NCBI RefSeq assembly: GCF_000335475.2
Contig: NZ_ANAH02000009.1
Coordinates: 1 to 64,000, forward strand
From: Cystobacter fuscus DSM 2262
Lineage (GTDB): Bacteria; Myxococcota; Myxococcia; Myxococcales; Myxococcaceae
DNA: 64,000 nt
Direction: 5' to 3'
A program made the position numbers and the translations under genes. Every line of letters begins with the position of its first letter. Positions within the stretch are counted from its first letter, which is position 1. The notes below the pieces were generated by a model. It was not told the origin of the DNA, did not search any database, and saw nothing but the letters and a program-made list of their open reading frames with translations. Shown here one piece after another: positions 36,774-46,900 of this stretch.

Positions 36774-37517
36774 ATGTTCGAGTGGTACTACATGGGCGGA
36801 TATTGGGGGCCTCGCAAGGAGACGCCGCTAGAGTGTGCCCAGCGTGCGGAACTCTTCTTTCACATGCTGGCGCGGTGTGATCCGATGTTCACTCAGTGGT
36901 ACAGGGGGGGACGTGGCGCTCCCCGCACGCTGCCAGGATACCCTGTCCGACCCGATGCGGCGGAGTGGGAGCAATTGTTTCTGCGCGGAAGGCTCCGCAC
37001 TGATGTTGGCAAGAAAGTCATCGAGGAGTTTGGCTTCGGCGCGCACGTCTGGAATGCGAAGGGGAGTGAATGGACCCGTATTAGATTGCATTGCGGTTCT
37101 TACTCCACTGGGTCAGGGAACATGTGCGTGCTCAATCCTCCCGATGAGGGTCCACTGCGGGAGCGGATATTAAGCGCCCCGCTGCTGGCCGAGGTGCTCA
37201 CCAGCCTGGCTACGGCCTGGGACCCTGACTTCGCCATCGCCAGTTCCTCCGAGATGGTGGATCTCGTTGAGAAGCGTAATGGGGAGGTGCGGGTGGGCTG
37301 GCTGACGTATCTGTCGCGACGGCTGGGCACGGTGCCGCCCCTGCCCGCGCCGGTGCGCATCGAGCCGGTGGGGACCCTGGGCTGGTTGCTCGTTCTCTCG
37401 CCCGAGCGCATGACCGCGACCAATCCCGAGCACGTGGCCTTTACCTTGCGTGTGCGCGAGTTGCTCGACCGGGCCGGTCTCCTCCAACGTCCGGACCCCG
37501 TGACTGGTGAGGAGTGA
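36774..37517 (+). CDS. Imm52-type immunity protein
   Basis: A 247-residue cytosolic protein matching the Imm52 pattern of polymorphic-toxin immunity proteins: YYMGGYWGPRKETPLECAQR near the start, RCDPMFTQWYRGGRG, VIEEFGFGAHVWN and LLAEVLTSLATAWDPDFAIA SS in the C-terminal half. GAGGAA precedes the ATG. Such proteins neutralise a specific toxin delivered by neighbours, but no toxin gene is adjacent on either side. It lies at the left edge of a lower-GC stretch. The 36551-36773 gap holds no recognised feature. The family call is from memory of the sequence pattern. Confidence 0.65.
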   Translation: MFEWYYMGGYWGPRKETPLECAQRAELFFHMLARCDPMFTQWYRGGRGAPRTLPGYPVRPDAAEWEQLFLRGRLRTDVGKKVIEEFGFGAHVWNAKGSEWTRIRLHCGSYSTGSGNMCVLNPPDEGPLRERILSAPLLAEVLTSLATAWDPDFAIASSSEMVDLVEKRNGEVRVGWLTYLSRRLGTVPPLPAPVRIEPVGTLGWLLVLSPERMTATNPEHVAFTLRVRELLDRAGLLQRPDPVTGEE

Positions 37518-37742
37518 CCGGGGAGTTGTCTGGCACGTCCTTGCTGGGTCAGTGCCTTCTCCTTCCCCAGGACACTTCGTTTCCTCAGTTGGCTCGTTGC
37601 TCTTCCAACGAGATCCCCAGCGTCCGTCTTTGCCCCTCCGTCCAGGTTCCTTCTTTCCGGGGAGTGAGGGGGGGGCTTCATGTTCAAGGGGGTCCGAGTA
37701 TGCTCACCAGGTGCCGTGACTTTCCTTTAAGGAAGGCTGTTG

Positions 37743-40010
37743 ATGTCTCCCACCATTTCCGAAGACCACGTGCTCCAGCAGATGGAGGTGCCTGGGACGA
37801 GAGGCATCTTCATCGTCGGATGCTTTGAAAATCGGGTCACCGTCTTGTCCCAGCAGGTGCGAGCACTCAACCTCGTCTACGCACTTCGTGGCAAGGGTCG
37901 TCTGCCTGAAGGCAGCAAGGTCGCGGTCGTGGGTGGGGGCGTCGCGGGCATGACCGCCGCCGCGGCGGCCGCACGAGTCGGATGCGAAGTCACACTGTTG
38001 GAAAAGGAGGAGGCACTGCTCCCGCTTTTGCGCGGGAACATGACCCGATGGCTGCACCCTCATATCTACGATTGGCCCCAAGACGGTGCGGAGCAGAGCG
38101 AGGCGGGATTGCCATTGCTCACATGGCACGCGGAACCTGCTCGTGATGTCGTGGTGCAACTCGAGCGGCAGTGGGATGCGTTGCCCGAGCAGTCGAGGAT
38201 TCGAACCCACCTGAATGTTGAATCAGTGGATGTACCCAGCGAAGGTCAGGGGCCGCGGCATCTCGTGACGTGGAACAGTCCCGGTTTGAATGAGGGTCAG
38301 TTCGATGCGGTTTTCCTCACGGTGGGGTTCGGTTTCGAGCGGAAGGTCGAGGGTATTCAATGGAGTTCTTACTGGCGTGAAGATCCCCTTCATCAAATAA
38401 GCCTTGGCGGAAGTGAACGTTATCTGATCTCTGGTTGCGGAGACGGAGGACTCATTGACTTGCTTCGGGTCAGTCTCCGTGACTTCCGCCATGAAGACGT
38501 CCTCCGTGAGTTCCTGAGCGACCCCTCGTTGGGCGATCTAAAAAGCAAGTTGCTCGAGATCGAGGAACAGGCCAAGAACCCGAGGAACGAGGCCAATGAG
38601 TATCTTGCCGAGCAGTACCGGTCACTCACGGTCCCCGAGTCTCTTGACCGGGCCATCAAAGCCAGGCTCCGCAAGAGTACATCAGTTGTTCTGAACGGTC
38701 TTAAGCCTAGACCTCTGACTCTCCAGTCGAGCATCCTCAATCGGTTGTTGGTTTCACGCCTCCTTTACCACTTCAAGATTCTTCCCTACCGCCCGGGAGA
38801 GTTCGACGTCGTCAAGAAGGGTGAGCAATACGAGGTAACATTCAAGACGGGAAAGCCAGAACTCTTCAACCATATCGTTTGCCGCCATGGTCCTCATCCC
38901 GGTGCCCTGAAGCAGGAGTTTCAGGATATCTGGAAGAAGTCTGCCGACCTACGGGCGATGAGCCGTCTCGACCTGACGCGCTCGCCGCTTTGGCCTCCCG
39001 GTTTCTTCGATGGGAAATCAGGACGTACCACGGGATTGCCGAGCTCGATTTCCGAGCAGCCGACTCCCGATTCATCTGGGGAAACCGTTCGAGCCTCTGC
39101 TGGCGACGTGAAGAGTGGACAGCCCGAGTTGTCTCCAGCGCGGGAGACGGAGAGTGGGAGTTCGCGCGTCGAGGAAGTGAACGCGCGGACCGTCAGCGAG
39201 GCCGTTATACCCGGGGTGCAGGAGAAAACACCTGATTCTCCCCAGCGGCAGGTGGTGGAGCCTTCTCCGTCGGAGCGGGTTGTTCGAGCCTCCACGAAGA
39301 CAGGCCGGCCACTCGATGCCGCCGGTATCCTCGTGGTGTTGTTCCTGGTCTGGTTTTTCTTCTTGAAGGACGGGCAAAGACAGAGCCCCCAGGGGAACGT
39401 GGTTCGCACTCCGACGAATCTGGTCTCCCCCGAGAGTTCCCGCTCTGCGATCGTGCGTCCGGGAGAGATGAATGGGGATGCTCGCCCCGTGCCGAATGCC
39501 ACGAAGGCCGTTTCCAAGATGGCGCCAGGAGGGGGGCGTTCGAAAAATCCAGAGGCCAGCACGGCTGGAGGTACTGCTTTCGCGAGCGATCGTATCGGGA
39601 CGGTCCAACAACTGCGGGAGTCCCATCGGGTCCGGCAACTCTCGTCAGGGGATGGAGATCAACGCACCTTGGATCATGTGCCAGCGGGCGTTTTTGGGTT
39701 CATCAGCCCCCATCCGACCTTCCTCTATGGACAGTCGAAGGTCAATCGGGAGCAGGATGCGCAGGGACGCGGTGTGGAAGTCCACAAGCTCGCGGATGGT
39801 CAGATGCACCTCGTGGGATACGTGTGGGACGTAGAAGCTCGCGCGGTCGCAACGGGTCGGCCGGTCAGTGTCTCTCTTTCGTCGAGGCCATTTGGTCGAA
39901 GCCAGAGTCTGGTCAGTATTCCCTTTGGTCGGATTCGTTCTGGGAGGATTCAGGACGAACAGGGGCAACTGTTAATGGCGCTCGAGTTGGGTGCTTCTTC
40001 GGAGATGTAG
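37743..40010 (+). CDS. Membrane-anchored FAD/NAD(P)-binding oxidoreductase-like protein of unknown role
   Basis: A 755-residue protein. Residues of about 58-90 hold a Rossmann dinucleotide motif (KVAVVGGGVAGMTAAAAAAR, then VTLLEKEE). Further blocks are LHPHIYDWPQDGAE, VFLTVGFGFERKVEGIQW and YLISGCGDGGLIDLL, giving a flavoprotein layout to about residue 420. A low-complexity Ser/Glu/Pro linker follows, then one membrane helix near 526-545 (AAGILVVLFLVWFFFLKDG) and a 210-residue C-terminal part that would face the periplasm. ATG follows AAGGAAGG. It is 15 bases from the next gene, an exported Cys-rich protein. GC is clearly lower than in flanking chromosome. No enzymatic role can be stated; the topology is unusual for such an oxidoreductase. 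Confidence 0.55.
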   Translation: MSPTISEDHVLQQMEVPGTRGIFIVGCFENRVTVLSQQVRALNLVYALRGKGRLPEGSKVAVVGGGVAGMTAAAAAARVGCEVTLLEKEEALLPLLRGNMTRWLHPHIYDWPQDGAEQSEAGLPLLTWHAEPARDVVVQLERQWDALPEQSRIRTHLNVESVDVPSEGQGPRHLVTWNSPGLNEGQFDAVFLTVGFGFERKVEGIQWSSYWREDPLHQISLGGSERYLISGCGDGGLIDLLRVSLRDFRHEDVLREFLSDPSLGDLKSKLLEIEEQAKNPRNEANEYLAEQYRSLTVPESLDRAIKARLRKSTSVVLNGLKPRPLTLQSSILNRLLVSRLLYHFKILPYRPGEFDVVKKGEQYEVTFKTGKPELFNHIVCRHGPHPGALKQEFQDIWKKSADLRAMSRLDLTRSPLWPPGFFDGKSGRTTGLPSSISEQPTPDSSGETVRASAGDVKSGQPELSPARETESGSSRVEEVNARTVSEAVIPGVQEKTPDSPQRQVVEPSPSERVVRASTKTGRPLDAAGILVVLFLVWFFFLKDGQRQSPQGNVVRTPTNLVSPESSRSAIVRPGEMNGDARPVPNATKAVSKMAPGGGRSKNPEASTAGGTAFASDRIGTVQQLRESHRVRQLSSGDGDQRTLDHVPAGVFGFISPHPTFLYGQSKVNREQDAQGRGVEVHKLADGQMHLVGYVWDVEARAVATGRPVSVSLSSRPFGRSQSLVSIPFGRIRSGRIQDEQGQLLMALELGASSEM

Positions 40011-40025
40011 TTTAAAGGGGAATGA

Positions 40026-40694
40026 ATGAAGATTTCGCGTTTGTTCGTGTTTGCTTTGCTCATGCTTCCGTTGATGGGTGCCGATTGTGGCGAGGGGGAG
40101 GACGAGACGCCTGGCGTCGTGACACCTACGGAGCCCAAGTGCTCCCCCAAGAACTGTGAGGATGGTTGCTGCCTCGCGGATGTCTGCTACCGCGTTCAGT
40201 CTCGAGAAGTGTGTGGAAGCTTTGGGGCTGATTGCGCGATGTGTAAGCCGCTCGAGAGTTGCCAGAAGGATGCATCCAGTGACTGGGTTTGTCTTGCGGA
40301 CCCGGCCAGGAACTGGTCGGTTCAGCCTCAGAGCGCATCGGTTCCACTTTTGGATCCCCTGGATGGAGAGTCGTGGGATGCTGATGGCTCGGCTCCTGAT
40401 GTCGTCATTGAATTGGGGTGCCCCATGGCAGGTGTCGTGGTCAACAGGCGGACCTCCGAGTCCGTCAGCTATATGCCGACGTGGGTCGATGGGGCCTGTG
40501 TGACGACGGCAGCGGAGTTGTTGAAGACTCCGGTGAGTATCAATGTCATCGATGTGGATGCCTTTTTCGATGATCCGATCTTCACCACCTCCTACTCCTT
40601 CAAGGAGGCGGATTTCGTGAATGGCTCGGTCGAAATTCCCATCTCCTCGGATGGGGTCAGTAAACTGAAGCTGCGGCTCACCCAGGCTCAGTAG
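40026..40694 (+). CDS. Cysteine-rich exported protein, probable lipoprotein
   Basis: A 222-residue protein. MKISRLFVFALLMLPLMGAD then C gives a signal peptide with an atypical lipobox (Asp before Cys). A compact Cys-rich stretch follows (CSPKNCEDGCCLADVCYR, CGSFGADCAMCKPLESC). The C-terminal half (SAPDVVIELGCPMAGVVVN, then VNGSVEIPISSDGVSKLKLR) resembles a small beta-sandwich, perhaps C2-like. It lies 15 bases behind the membrane oxidoreductase, so the two are probably one transcription unit; a terminator-like hairpin follows. Confidence 0.55.
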   Translation: MKISRLFVFALLMLPLMGADCGEGEDETPGVVTPTEPKCSPKNCEDGCCLADVCYRVQSREVCGSFGADCAMCKPLESCQKDASSDWVCLADPARNWSVQPQSASVPLLDPLDGESWDADGSAPDVVIELGCPMAGVVVNRRTSESVSYMPTWVDGACVTTAAELLKTPVSINVIDVDAFFDDPIFTTSYSFKEADFVNGSVEIPISSDGVSKLKLRLTQAQ

Positions 40695-40713
40695 CCCGAG
40701 CGCTCCTCCATTC

Positions 40714-40750
40714 GTGGAGACCCATGGCTTGTTGAGGCATGGGTCTCCAC
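40714..40750 (+). terminator. Hairpin after the Cys-rich exported protein
   Basis: Perfect 13-bp arms GTGGAGACCCATG and CATGGGTCTCCAC with an 11-base loop, 20 bases after the stop. The following T-content is modest (TGCTTCGTTC). Confidence 0.65.
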
Positions 40751-40851
40751 TGCTTCGTTCAGGTGGACCCATTACCCGACAAGACCTGTGCTTTGTGTTG
40801 ACGTGATGGGTCGAATTCGCTCCGCTGGGCGCCGACCTGATTGGAGTGCAC

Positions 40852-41610
40852 GTGGCGAACGAGAAGCGAGGGAAGGGGAGTGGGTGGGGGCCGTTCGAAC
40901 GGGGCGGTGCCTACGACGAGGTGGGGCCAAGCCTGGGCCGCCTTCACGACGCGTGGGACGTGGAGACGGGAACGCCAGTTCTGCAACTGCTGCCCACGGA
41001 CCGTGTGGAGTGGCAGCCCGAGGGACCCTGGCGGGTCTCCCTCTTGTGCCAGCCGCAACCCACCTCGGTGACCGTGAGGGTGGAGGAGGCTCCCGCGTCC
41101 ATGCCTGTGTCGGAACTGGCGGACATCCTCGTGCTCACCTCCGCCGCCGTCTCGCGCGTGGAGGATAGCTCCCGGCTCCGGGCGCACCTCGCTTCGGGCC
41201 TGTCTCCGCCTCCCTCCACCTCACGTCAGGGCTCGGGCCGCACGGCCGCGAATTGGACCGGGCTCTCGCTCGCTCTGGGCGTCTGGTTGCTGGTGAGTCT
41301 CTCCGCTCCGTCGACTCCTCTCCTGCGCGATGCGCCCTCGGATTCCTTCTCCCAGGAGGACGCCTCGTCCTTCGTCGATCTGGCGGAGTCGGACCCGGTG
41401 GCCCTCACCTATCCCATGCCCGACAAGCCCCTCCGCGATCAGGCGGTTCCGCCCTGTAAGCGCAATCGGAGCGTCGTGGAGATCAACGGCGGGTGCTGGG
41501 TGCGGTTGGACCAGGAGCCTCCTTGCGATCCGGATACGGCCGAGTACCAGGGCAAGTGCTACATGCCGGGCGCCAAACCCAAGAGGTCGCCTCAGTCCGT
41601 CGCTCCCTGA
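40852..41610 (+). CDS. Single-pass membrane protein of a myxobacterial kinase-associated type
   Basis: A 252-residue protein from GTG 40852 (GGAG five bases upstream). The cytosolic N-terminal 120 residues hold LQLLPTDRVEWQPEGPWRVS and ADILVLTSAAVSRVEDSSRL. One membrane helix follows near 135-155 (NWTGLSLALGVWLLVSLSA), then a periplasmic tail ending in GGCWVRLDQEPPCDPDTAEY QGKCYMP. The 'CW.RL...PPC......GKCYMP' tail is familiar from the C-termini of myxobacterial serine/threonine kinases, but no kinase domain is present here. Function is unknown. Confidence 0.55.
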   Translation: MANEKRGKGSGWGPFERGGAYDEVGPSLGRLHDAWDVETGTPVLQLLPTDRVEWQPEGPWRVSLLCQPQPTSVTVRVEEAPASMPVSELADILVLTSAAVSRVEDSSRLRAHLASGLSPPPSTSRQGSGRTAANWTGLSLALGVWLLVSLSAPSTPLLRDAPSDSFSQEDASSFVDLAESDPVALTYPMPDKPLRDQAVPPCKRNRSVVEINGGCWVRLDQEPPCDPDTAEYQGKCYMPGAKPKRSPQSVAP

Positions 41611-41700
41611 TGTCAACATTTCCGACCGAGGGGAAAGGGGCTCCCCTGGCCGGAAACTACCCGTGTCAGGAGCCGCCGCTACAGTGGCCCCTGAGTCACC

Positions 41701-43944
41701 GTGCCTGCCCCCTCCCTCGCCTCCGTCGCCGTCGGCCGCCCCGTCCGCGGCGAGTACACCTACTCCGTCCCCGAGACCCTGTCCGGCAGGCTCTCGCCGG
41801 GCCAGCGCATCCTCGTCCCCTTCGGCCGGAGCATGACGCTCGGCTTCTTCCTCGGCCCCGCCGCTCCCCCCGCCGAGGGCGCCAACGTCAAGCTCAAGCC
41901 CATCCTCAAGGTGCTCGAGGACTCGCCCTCCCTCCCGCCCGACCTCATCGCGCTCCTGCGCTTCGCCGCCGAGCACTACCGCTACCCGCTCGGCGAGGTC
42001 ATCCGGGGCGCTCTTCCCCCCGGGCTCACCAAGGCCGAGGAGGAAAAGGAGGCCAAGCCCGACGTGCAGGAGTTCGCCGAGGCGCTCGTCACCGAGGCCC
42101 CCGCCGCCCTGCGCCGCGCCCCCGCCCAGTCCGCCGCCCTGGCCTACCTGCTCACCGTGGGCGGTCGCGTCCCCGTGGAAGAGGTGGCCCACGCCATCCC
42201 CGGCGCCCGCGAGACGCTGCGCAAGCTGGCCTCCCGCGGCCTCGTGCGGCTGGAGCAGGTGGTGCTCGCCCCCGGCGTGCGCGAGGGGCTCGGCCAGAAC
42301 CGTCCCGAGCACCTCACCCCCGAGCAGGACGCCGCGGTGAAGGAACTGCACGTCGCCGTGGACACGGGTGGCTTCCAGCCCTTCCTCCTCCACGGCGTCA
42401 CCGGCAGCGGCAAGACCGAGGTGTACCTGCGCGCCGTGGAGCGCGCGCTCGAGCAGGGCAAGGGCAGCCTCGTGCTGGTGCCGGAGATCGCCCTCACGCC
42501 GCAACTCGTCGGGCGCTTTCGCAGCCGCTTCGGCGCCGACGTGGCCGTGCTGCACTCGGCCCTCAAGGACCGCGAGCGGCTCTTCCACTGGCAGGCCCTG
42601 CGCAAGGGCACGGTGCGCATCGCCGTGGGCGTGCGCTCGGCGGTGTTCGCCCCCGTGGAGAACCTCGGCCTCATCGTCGTGGACGAGGAGCACGACCCGT
42701 CCTTCAAGCAGGAGGACAAGCTGCGCTACCAGGCGCGCGACCTCGCCGTGGTGCGCGGCAAGCAGGCCGGTGCCGTGGTGGTGCTCGGCTCGGCCACCCC
42801 GTCCCTGGAGACGCTGGAGAACACCCGCCGCGGGCGCTACCGCAAGCTCGAGCTCAAGCACCGCGTGGATGACCGGCCCATGCCCACGCTCCAGTGCGTG
42901 GACCTGCGCCAGGAGCGCCCGAAGGATCCGCTCCAGACGCAGGAGGCGCCCATCCTCTCCCAGCCCCTGCTCGACGCCATGGCGGAGACCATCGGGCGCG
43001 GCCAGCAGGTCATCCTCTTCCTCAACCGCCGCGGCCACAGCACCTTCCTGCTGTGCGAGGTGTGCGGCGCGTCGGTGAAGTGCGGCGACTGCGACGTGTG
43101 CCTCACCTACCACCGCTCACAGAATCGCCTGGTGTGCCACTACTGCGGCGAGTCCCACGGCGTGCCCGAGCACTGCCGCGAGTGCACCGGGCCCCTGCTC
43201 AAGCTGGGCATCGGCACCGAGCGCGTGGAGGCCGAGGTCGCCGAGCGCATCCCCCAGGCGCGCGTGGCGCGGTTGGACCGGGACTCGGCCACGAGCGCCG
43301 AGCGCCTCACCGAGCTGCTCGCCTCCTTCGCCCGCCGGGAGATCGACGTGCTGGTGGGCACGCAGATGGTGGCCAAGGGACATGACTTCCCCGGGGTGAC
43401 GCTCGTGTGCGTGGTGATGGCGGACACGTCGCTGGCCATCCCCGACTTCCGGGCCTCCGAGCGCACCTTCCACCTGCTCACCCAGGTGGCCGGCCGGGCC
43501 GGACGCGGCAAGGATCCGGGGCGGGTGCTCGTGCAGACGTACAACCCGGACGCCGAGCCCGTGCGGCGCATGCTCGCCCACGACTTCGAGGGCTTCTCCG
43601 AGGGCGAGCTGGAGCGGCGCCGCGCGCTGTCCTGGCCTCCCTACACGCGCATGGCGGCGGTGCGGCTGGAGGGCGAGAGCCCCGAGCAGACCGCGAGTGT
43701 CGCCCGCTTCCTCGGCGACTTCATCGGCCGGCACATGCCTCCGGCCTCCTGGGGGGTGCGCCTGCTCGGGCCCGCCGTGGCGCCCATCTCCCGCATCCGG
43801 GGCAAGACGCGCTGGCAATTGCTGCTCAAGGCGCCCACCCACGCCGCGCTCGCGCCCCTGCTGGCCAGGCTGGAGGCGAAACTGGTCGATATTCCCTCCG
43901 CGGTGCGCGTGACGATCGACGTGGATCCCGCGGCCATGTTGTAG
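41701..43944 (+). CDS. priA: Primosomal helicase PriA
   Basis: A 747-residue protein from GTG. It reloads the replisome at stalled forks as a 3'-5' helicase. The N-terminal 3'-DNA-binding domain includes [11 protein letters not shown] and [19 protein letters not shown]. Walker A is [17 protein letters not shown] near residue 223, DEEH is in [15 protein letters not shown], and [11 protein letters not shown] follows. Zinc-binding cysteines lie in [17 protein letters not shown] and [28 protein letters not shown] is motif VI. Complete, with normal length. Confidence 0.95.
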   Translation: MPAPSLASVAVGRPVRGEYTYSVPETLSGRLSPGQRILVPFGRSMTLGFFLGPAAPPAEGANVKLKPILKVLEDSPSLPPDLIALLRFAAEHYRYPLGEVIRGALPPGLTKAEEEKEAKPDVQEFAEALVTEAPAALRRAPAQSAALAYLLTVGGRVPVEEVAHAIPGARETLRKLASRGLVRLEQVVLAPGVREGLGQNRPEHLTPEQDAAVKELHVAVDTGGFQPFLLHGVTGSGKTEVYLRAVERALEQGKGSLVLVPEIALTPQLVGRFRSRFGADVAVLHSALKDRERLFHWQALRKGTVRIAVGVRSAVFAPVENLGLIVVDEEHDPSFKQEDKLRYQARDLAVVRGKQAGAVVVLGSATPSLETLENTRRGRYRKLELKHRVDDRPMPTLQCVDLRQERPKDPLQTQEAPILSQPLLDAMAETIGRGQQVILFLNRRGHSTFLLCEVCGASVKCGDCDVCLTYHRSQNRLVCHYCGESHGVPEHCRECTGPLLKLGIGTERVEAEVAERIPQARVARLDRDSATSAERLTELLASFARREIDVLVGTQMVAKGHDFPGVTLVCVVMADTSLAIPDFRASERTFHLLTQVAGRAGRGKDPGRVLVQTYNPDAEPVRRMLAHDFEGFSEGELERRRALSWPPYTRMAAVRLEGESPEQTASVARFLGDFIGRHMPPASWGVRLLGPAVAPISRIRGKTRWQLLLKAPTHAALAPLLARLEAKLVDIPSAVRVTIDVDPAAML

Positions 43945-43961
43945 ACTGCTGCCCCCTGCCA

Positions 43962-46900
43962 ATGGCTGAATCGGTTCTCCTCGTCCACGACGACATCGCC
44001 ATCATCGCCACCGTGCGGCGGTTGCTCACGCGCGAGGGCCATGAGGTCATCCTCGCCACGTCCGTGGCGGATGCGCTCATCGCCTTTGGCCACCACCTGC
44101 CCGCGCTCATCGTCCTCGCCCCCGGGGTGGAGGGAGGACGCGGTCCGCTGGTGCTCGAGGAGCTGGGGCTCCACCCGGACATGCGGCTGGCGCGCGTGCT
44201 GCTGCTGGGCGAGCCCGTCGCCGGCAGCGCGGCCCCGGTGGCGCCGCTGCCCCTGGACGGGGCCAACTTCGTGGCGCAGGTGTCTACCCTCATCCACTCG
44301 CCCTCCGGGCCCGAGGGCTGGTTCGTGGTGAAGGACGAGGAGCCGGAGCCTCCGCTCGAGCCACTGGAGCCGCTCCCGCCGCGCTCGGGTCCTCCGGGGC
44401 TCGTTCCCCGGCAGGCCGGGCCGGGCCGCGCCTCCGGGAGCGAGCCCGCGCTCCCCGCGTCCCCGTTCGCGCTCGACGCGGATGAGCTGTTCTCCCACGT
44501 GGGGCTGACGGGGGAAGTGCCCCTGCCGCTGCTTCCGCCCGAGGTCTTCGCCCCCGCCCAGCCCGCGCCGGTGCCGGCCGAGCTGGAGCCGGAGGGCGAG
44601 GCGGAGTCCCTCTTCGGGCAGACGGAGCAGGCCGTCAGCTCGGGGCGCACCATTCCCACCATCACCGCGGTGAGCCCGGTGGAGATGGGGCCGGTGTCGG
44701 CCCCCGTGCTGGCGCCGGATCCGGTCAAGCCCCTGCCGCCGCTGCCTCCGGTGAAGGCCCTCAGCCCGGAGACGGTGGACCTCGAGGCGGAGGCCCGCGC
44801 GGAGGCCGAGCGGCTCGCGCAGCTGGAGATCGAATCGGCACGGGCCCGTGCACGCGATGGGCTGGAAGCCTCCGATGACTTCTCGCCGGGCGAGCTCGCC
44901 GCCCGGGCCGGGCCCCAACTCGGGGACGAGGGATTCTTCGACGTGGAGCCCACGCCCGTGGCGCCCACGCCGGCCCTGCGCGAGGCGGAGACACGGGCCC
45001 TGGCGCCCGAGTCGCCCCGGCTCCTGGAGGGCTCGGACCTGGAGCCCGTCCCGGAGGACGCGCCGCTGCCGACGGAAGGTGACGCGCCCGAGTCCTGGGA
45101 GGAACCGCAGCAGGAGAGCGCGGCGGACTGGTTCGACTCCGAGCCGGAGCAGGCCGCATCCGGGCCCGCTCGCGAGGGCGCGCCGAGGGCCGTGGCGGAG
45201 CCCGCGCCGGGGCTGGCGGTGGGAGCGCCCGCGAAGGAGGAAGCGCTCCCGGCGGAGGAGGCCCTCGCCGTCCTGGAAGTGCGCCTGATGCGGACGGAGC
45301 GGCGGCTCGCGCAGCTCCAGGCCGAACGGGACGCCGCCCAGAAGGCGCTGCAGGAAGCGGAGCGCGACCGGGCGGAAGCCGATGCGTTCGCGGAGGAGCT
45401 CCACTTCTCGCTGCAGCAGCACTCGGATGCGCTGGCGGACCGGCAGGCCGCGTTCAATTTGGAGCGGGAGCGCCTGACGCGGGAGGCGGCGGGCCGGGAG
45501 GAGTCGCTGCGGCGGGAAGCCGAGGCGCAGCGCGCGCGGCTCGAGGAGCTGTCCGGGGAGCGGGAGCGCGAGGCCACGCTGCGGCGCGAGCTGGAGCGGC
45601 GGTTGGAGGAGGCGCGCACGGGGCGGGAGGATGCCGCCGGACTCCACCAGCGGCTCGAGGAGCTGCGAGGCCAGCTCGAGGAGGAGCGGCGACAGCGCCT
45701 CGAGGCGGAACGGCGCGTGGCGTCCGCGGCGGAGGCGCGCGCCCGGGCGGAGGCACGAGCCGAGCAGGAGCGGGCGGCGCTGAGGGACGCGGAAGCCCGG
45801 GCGGAGTCGGAGCGGGCCGCGCGAACGCGGGCGGAGGCACGGGCGCGGGAGGAGCAGTCGGCGCGAGTGGACGCGCGGGCCCGGGCCGAGGAGGAGCAGG
45901 CCGCGCTGCGGGAGGCGGAGGAGCGGGCCGAGCAGGAGCGGGCGGCGCGGGGAGCGGCGGAGGCGCGAGCCGAGGAGGAGCGGGCGGCGCGGGTGGACGC
46001 GGAGGCCCAGGCCGAGCAGGAGCGGGCGGCGCGAGCGGAGGCGGAGGCCCGGGCCGAGGCGGAGCGCACGGCGCGGGAGGCGGCGGAAGCGCGGGCCGAG
46101 CAGGAGCGGGCGGCGCGGGTGAAAGCGGAGGCGCGCGCCAAGGAGGAGCGGGCGGCGCGCGCGGAGGCGGAGACTCGGGCGGAGGCGGAGCGCAAGGCGC
46201 GGGAAGCGGCGGAGGCGCGCGTCGAGGCGGAGACGAAGTCCCGCGGGGAGTGGGAGGCGCGAGCCCACGCGGAGGCGAAGGCGCGCAAGGACTTGTCGGC
46301 GCGTGTGGAGAAGGAAGCCAGGGCCCGGGCGGAGGCGGAGGCACGCGCCGCGGCGGAGGCCCAGGCGCGTGCCCAGGCCGAGAGCCGGGTGGAGGCCGAG
46401 GCACGGGCCCGGGCGGAGGCCGAGGCGCGCGGCCACGCCGAGAAGAAGGCGCGGATGGACGTGGAGGCGCGGGCCCGCACCACCGCGGAGGCGCGCGTGC
46501 AGTCGGAGATGCAGGCCCGGGCGGAGGCGGAGGCACGGGCGGAGGCGGCGGACGCGGCGCGGGCGGAGGCGGAGTCCCAGTCGGAGGCGGAGGCCCGGGA
46601 GCGGGCTCGGGCGCAGCAGGGCGCCGAGGCGGCCGACAAGGCCCGGCTGCGCGCGGAGGCGCGTGCCAGCAAGGCGGAGCAGGAGCGCGACGAGGCGCTC
46701 GCCCAGGCCGAGAGCCAGCTGCGCGCCCGCGAGGAAGCGGAGATGCGCGAGGTGGCCCTGTCCCGGCGGCATCAGGAATGGGAGGCCCGGTTGGAGGGCG
46801 CGACGCAGGCGCGCTCCGAGGCCGAGTCCCAGGCCGAGGAGCTGGAGCGGGCGCGCGTGGACGCGGAGACGCGCGCGGTGACGGCGGAGCGGCTGCGCGT

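Noticed and set aside
45700-46600. Dense short repeats that could be taken for a CRISPR or tandem-repeat array
   Set aside because: They are in-frame Ala/Arg/Glu coiled-coil codons of one long protein; unit length varies and there are no spacers.
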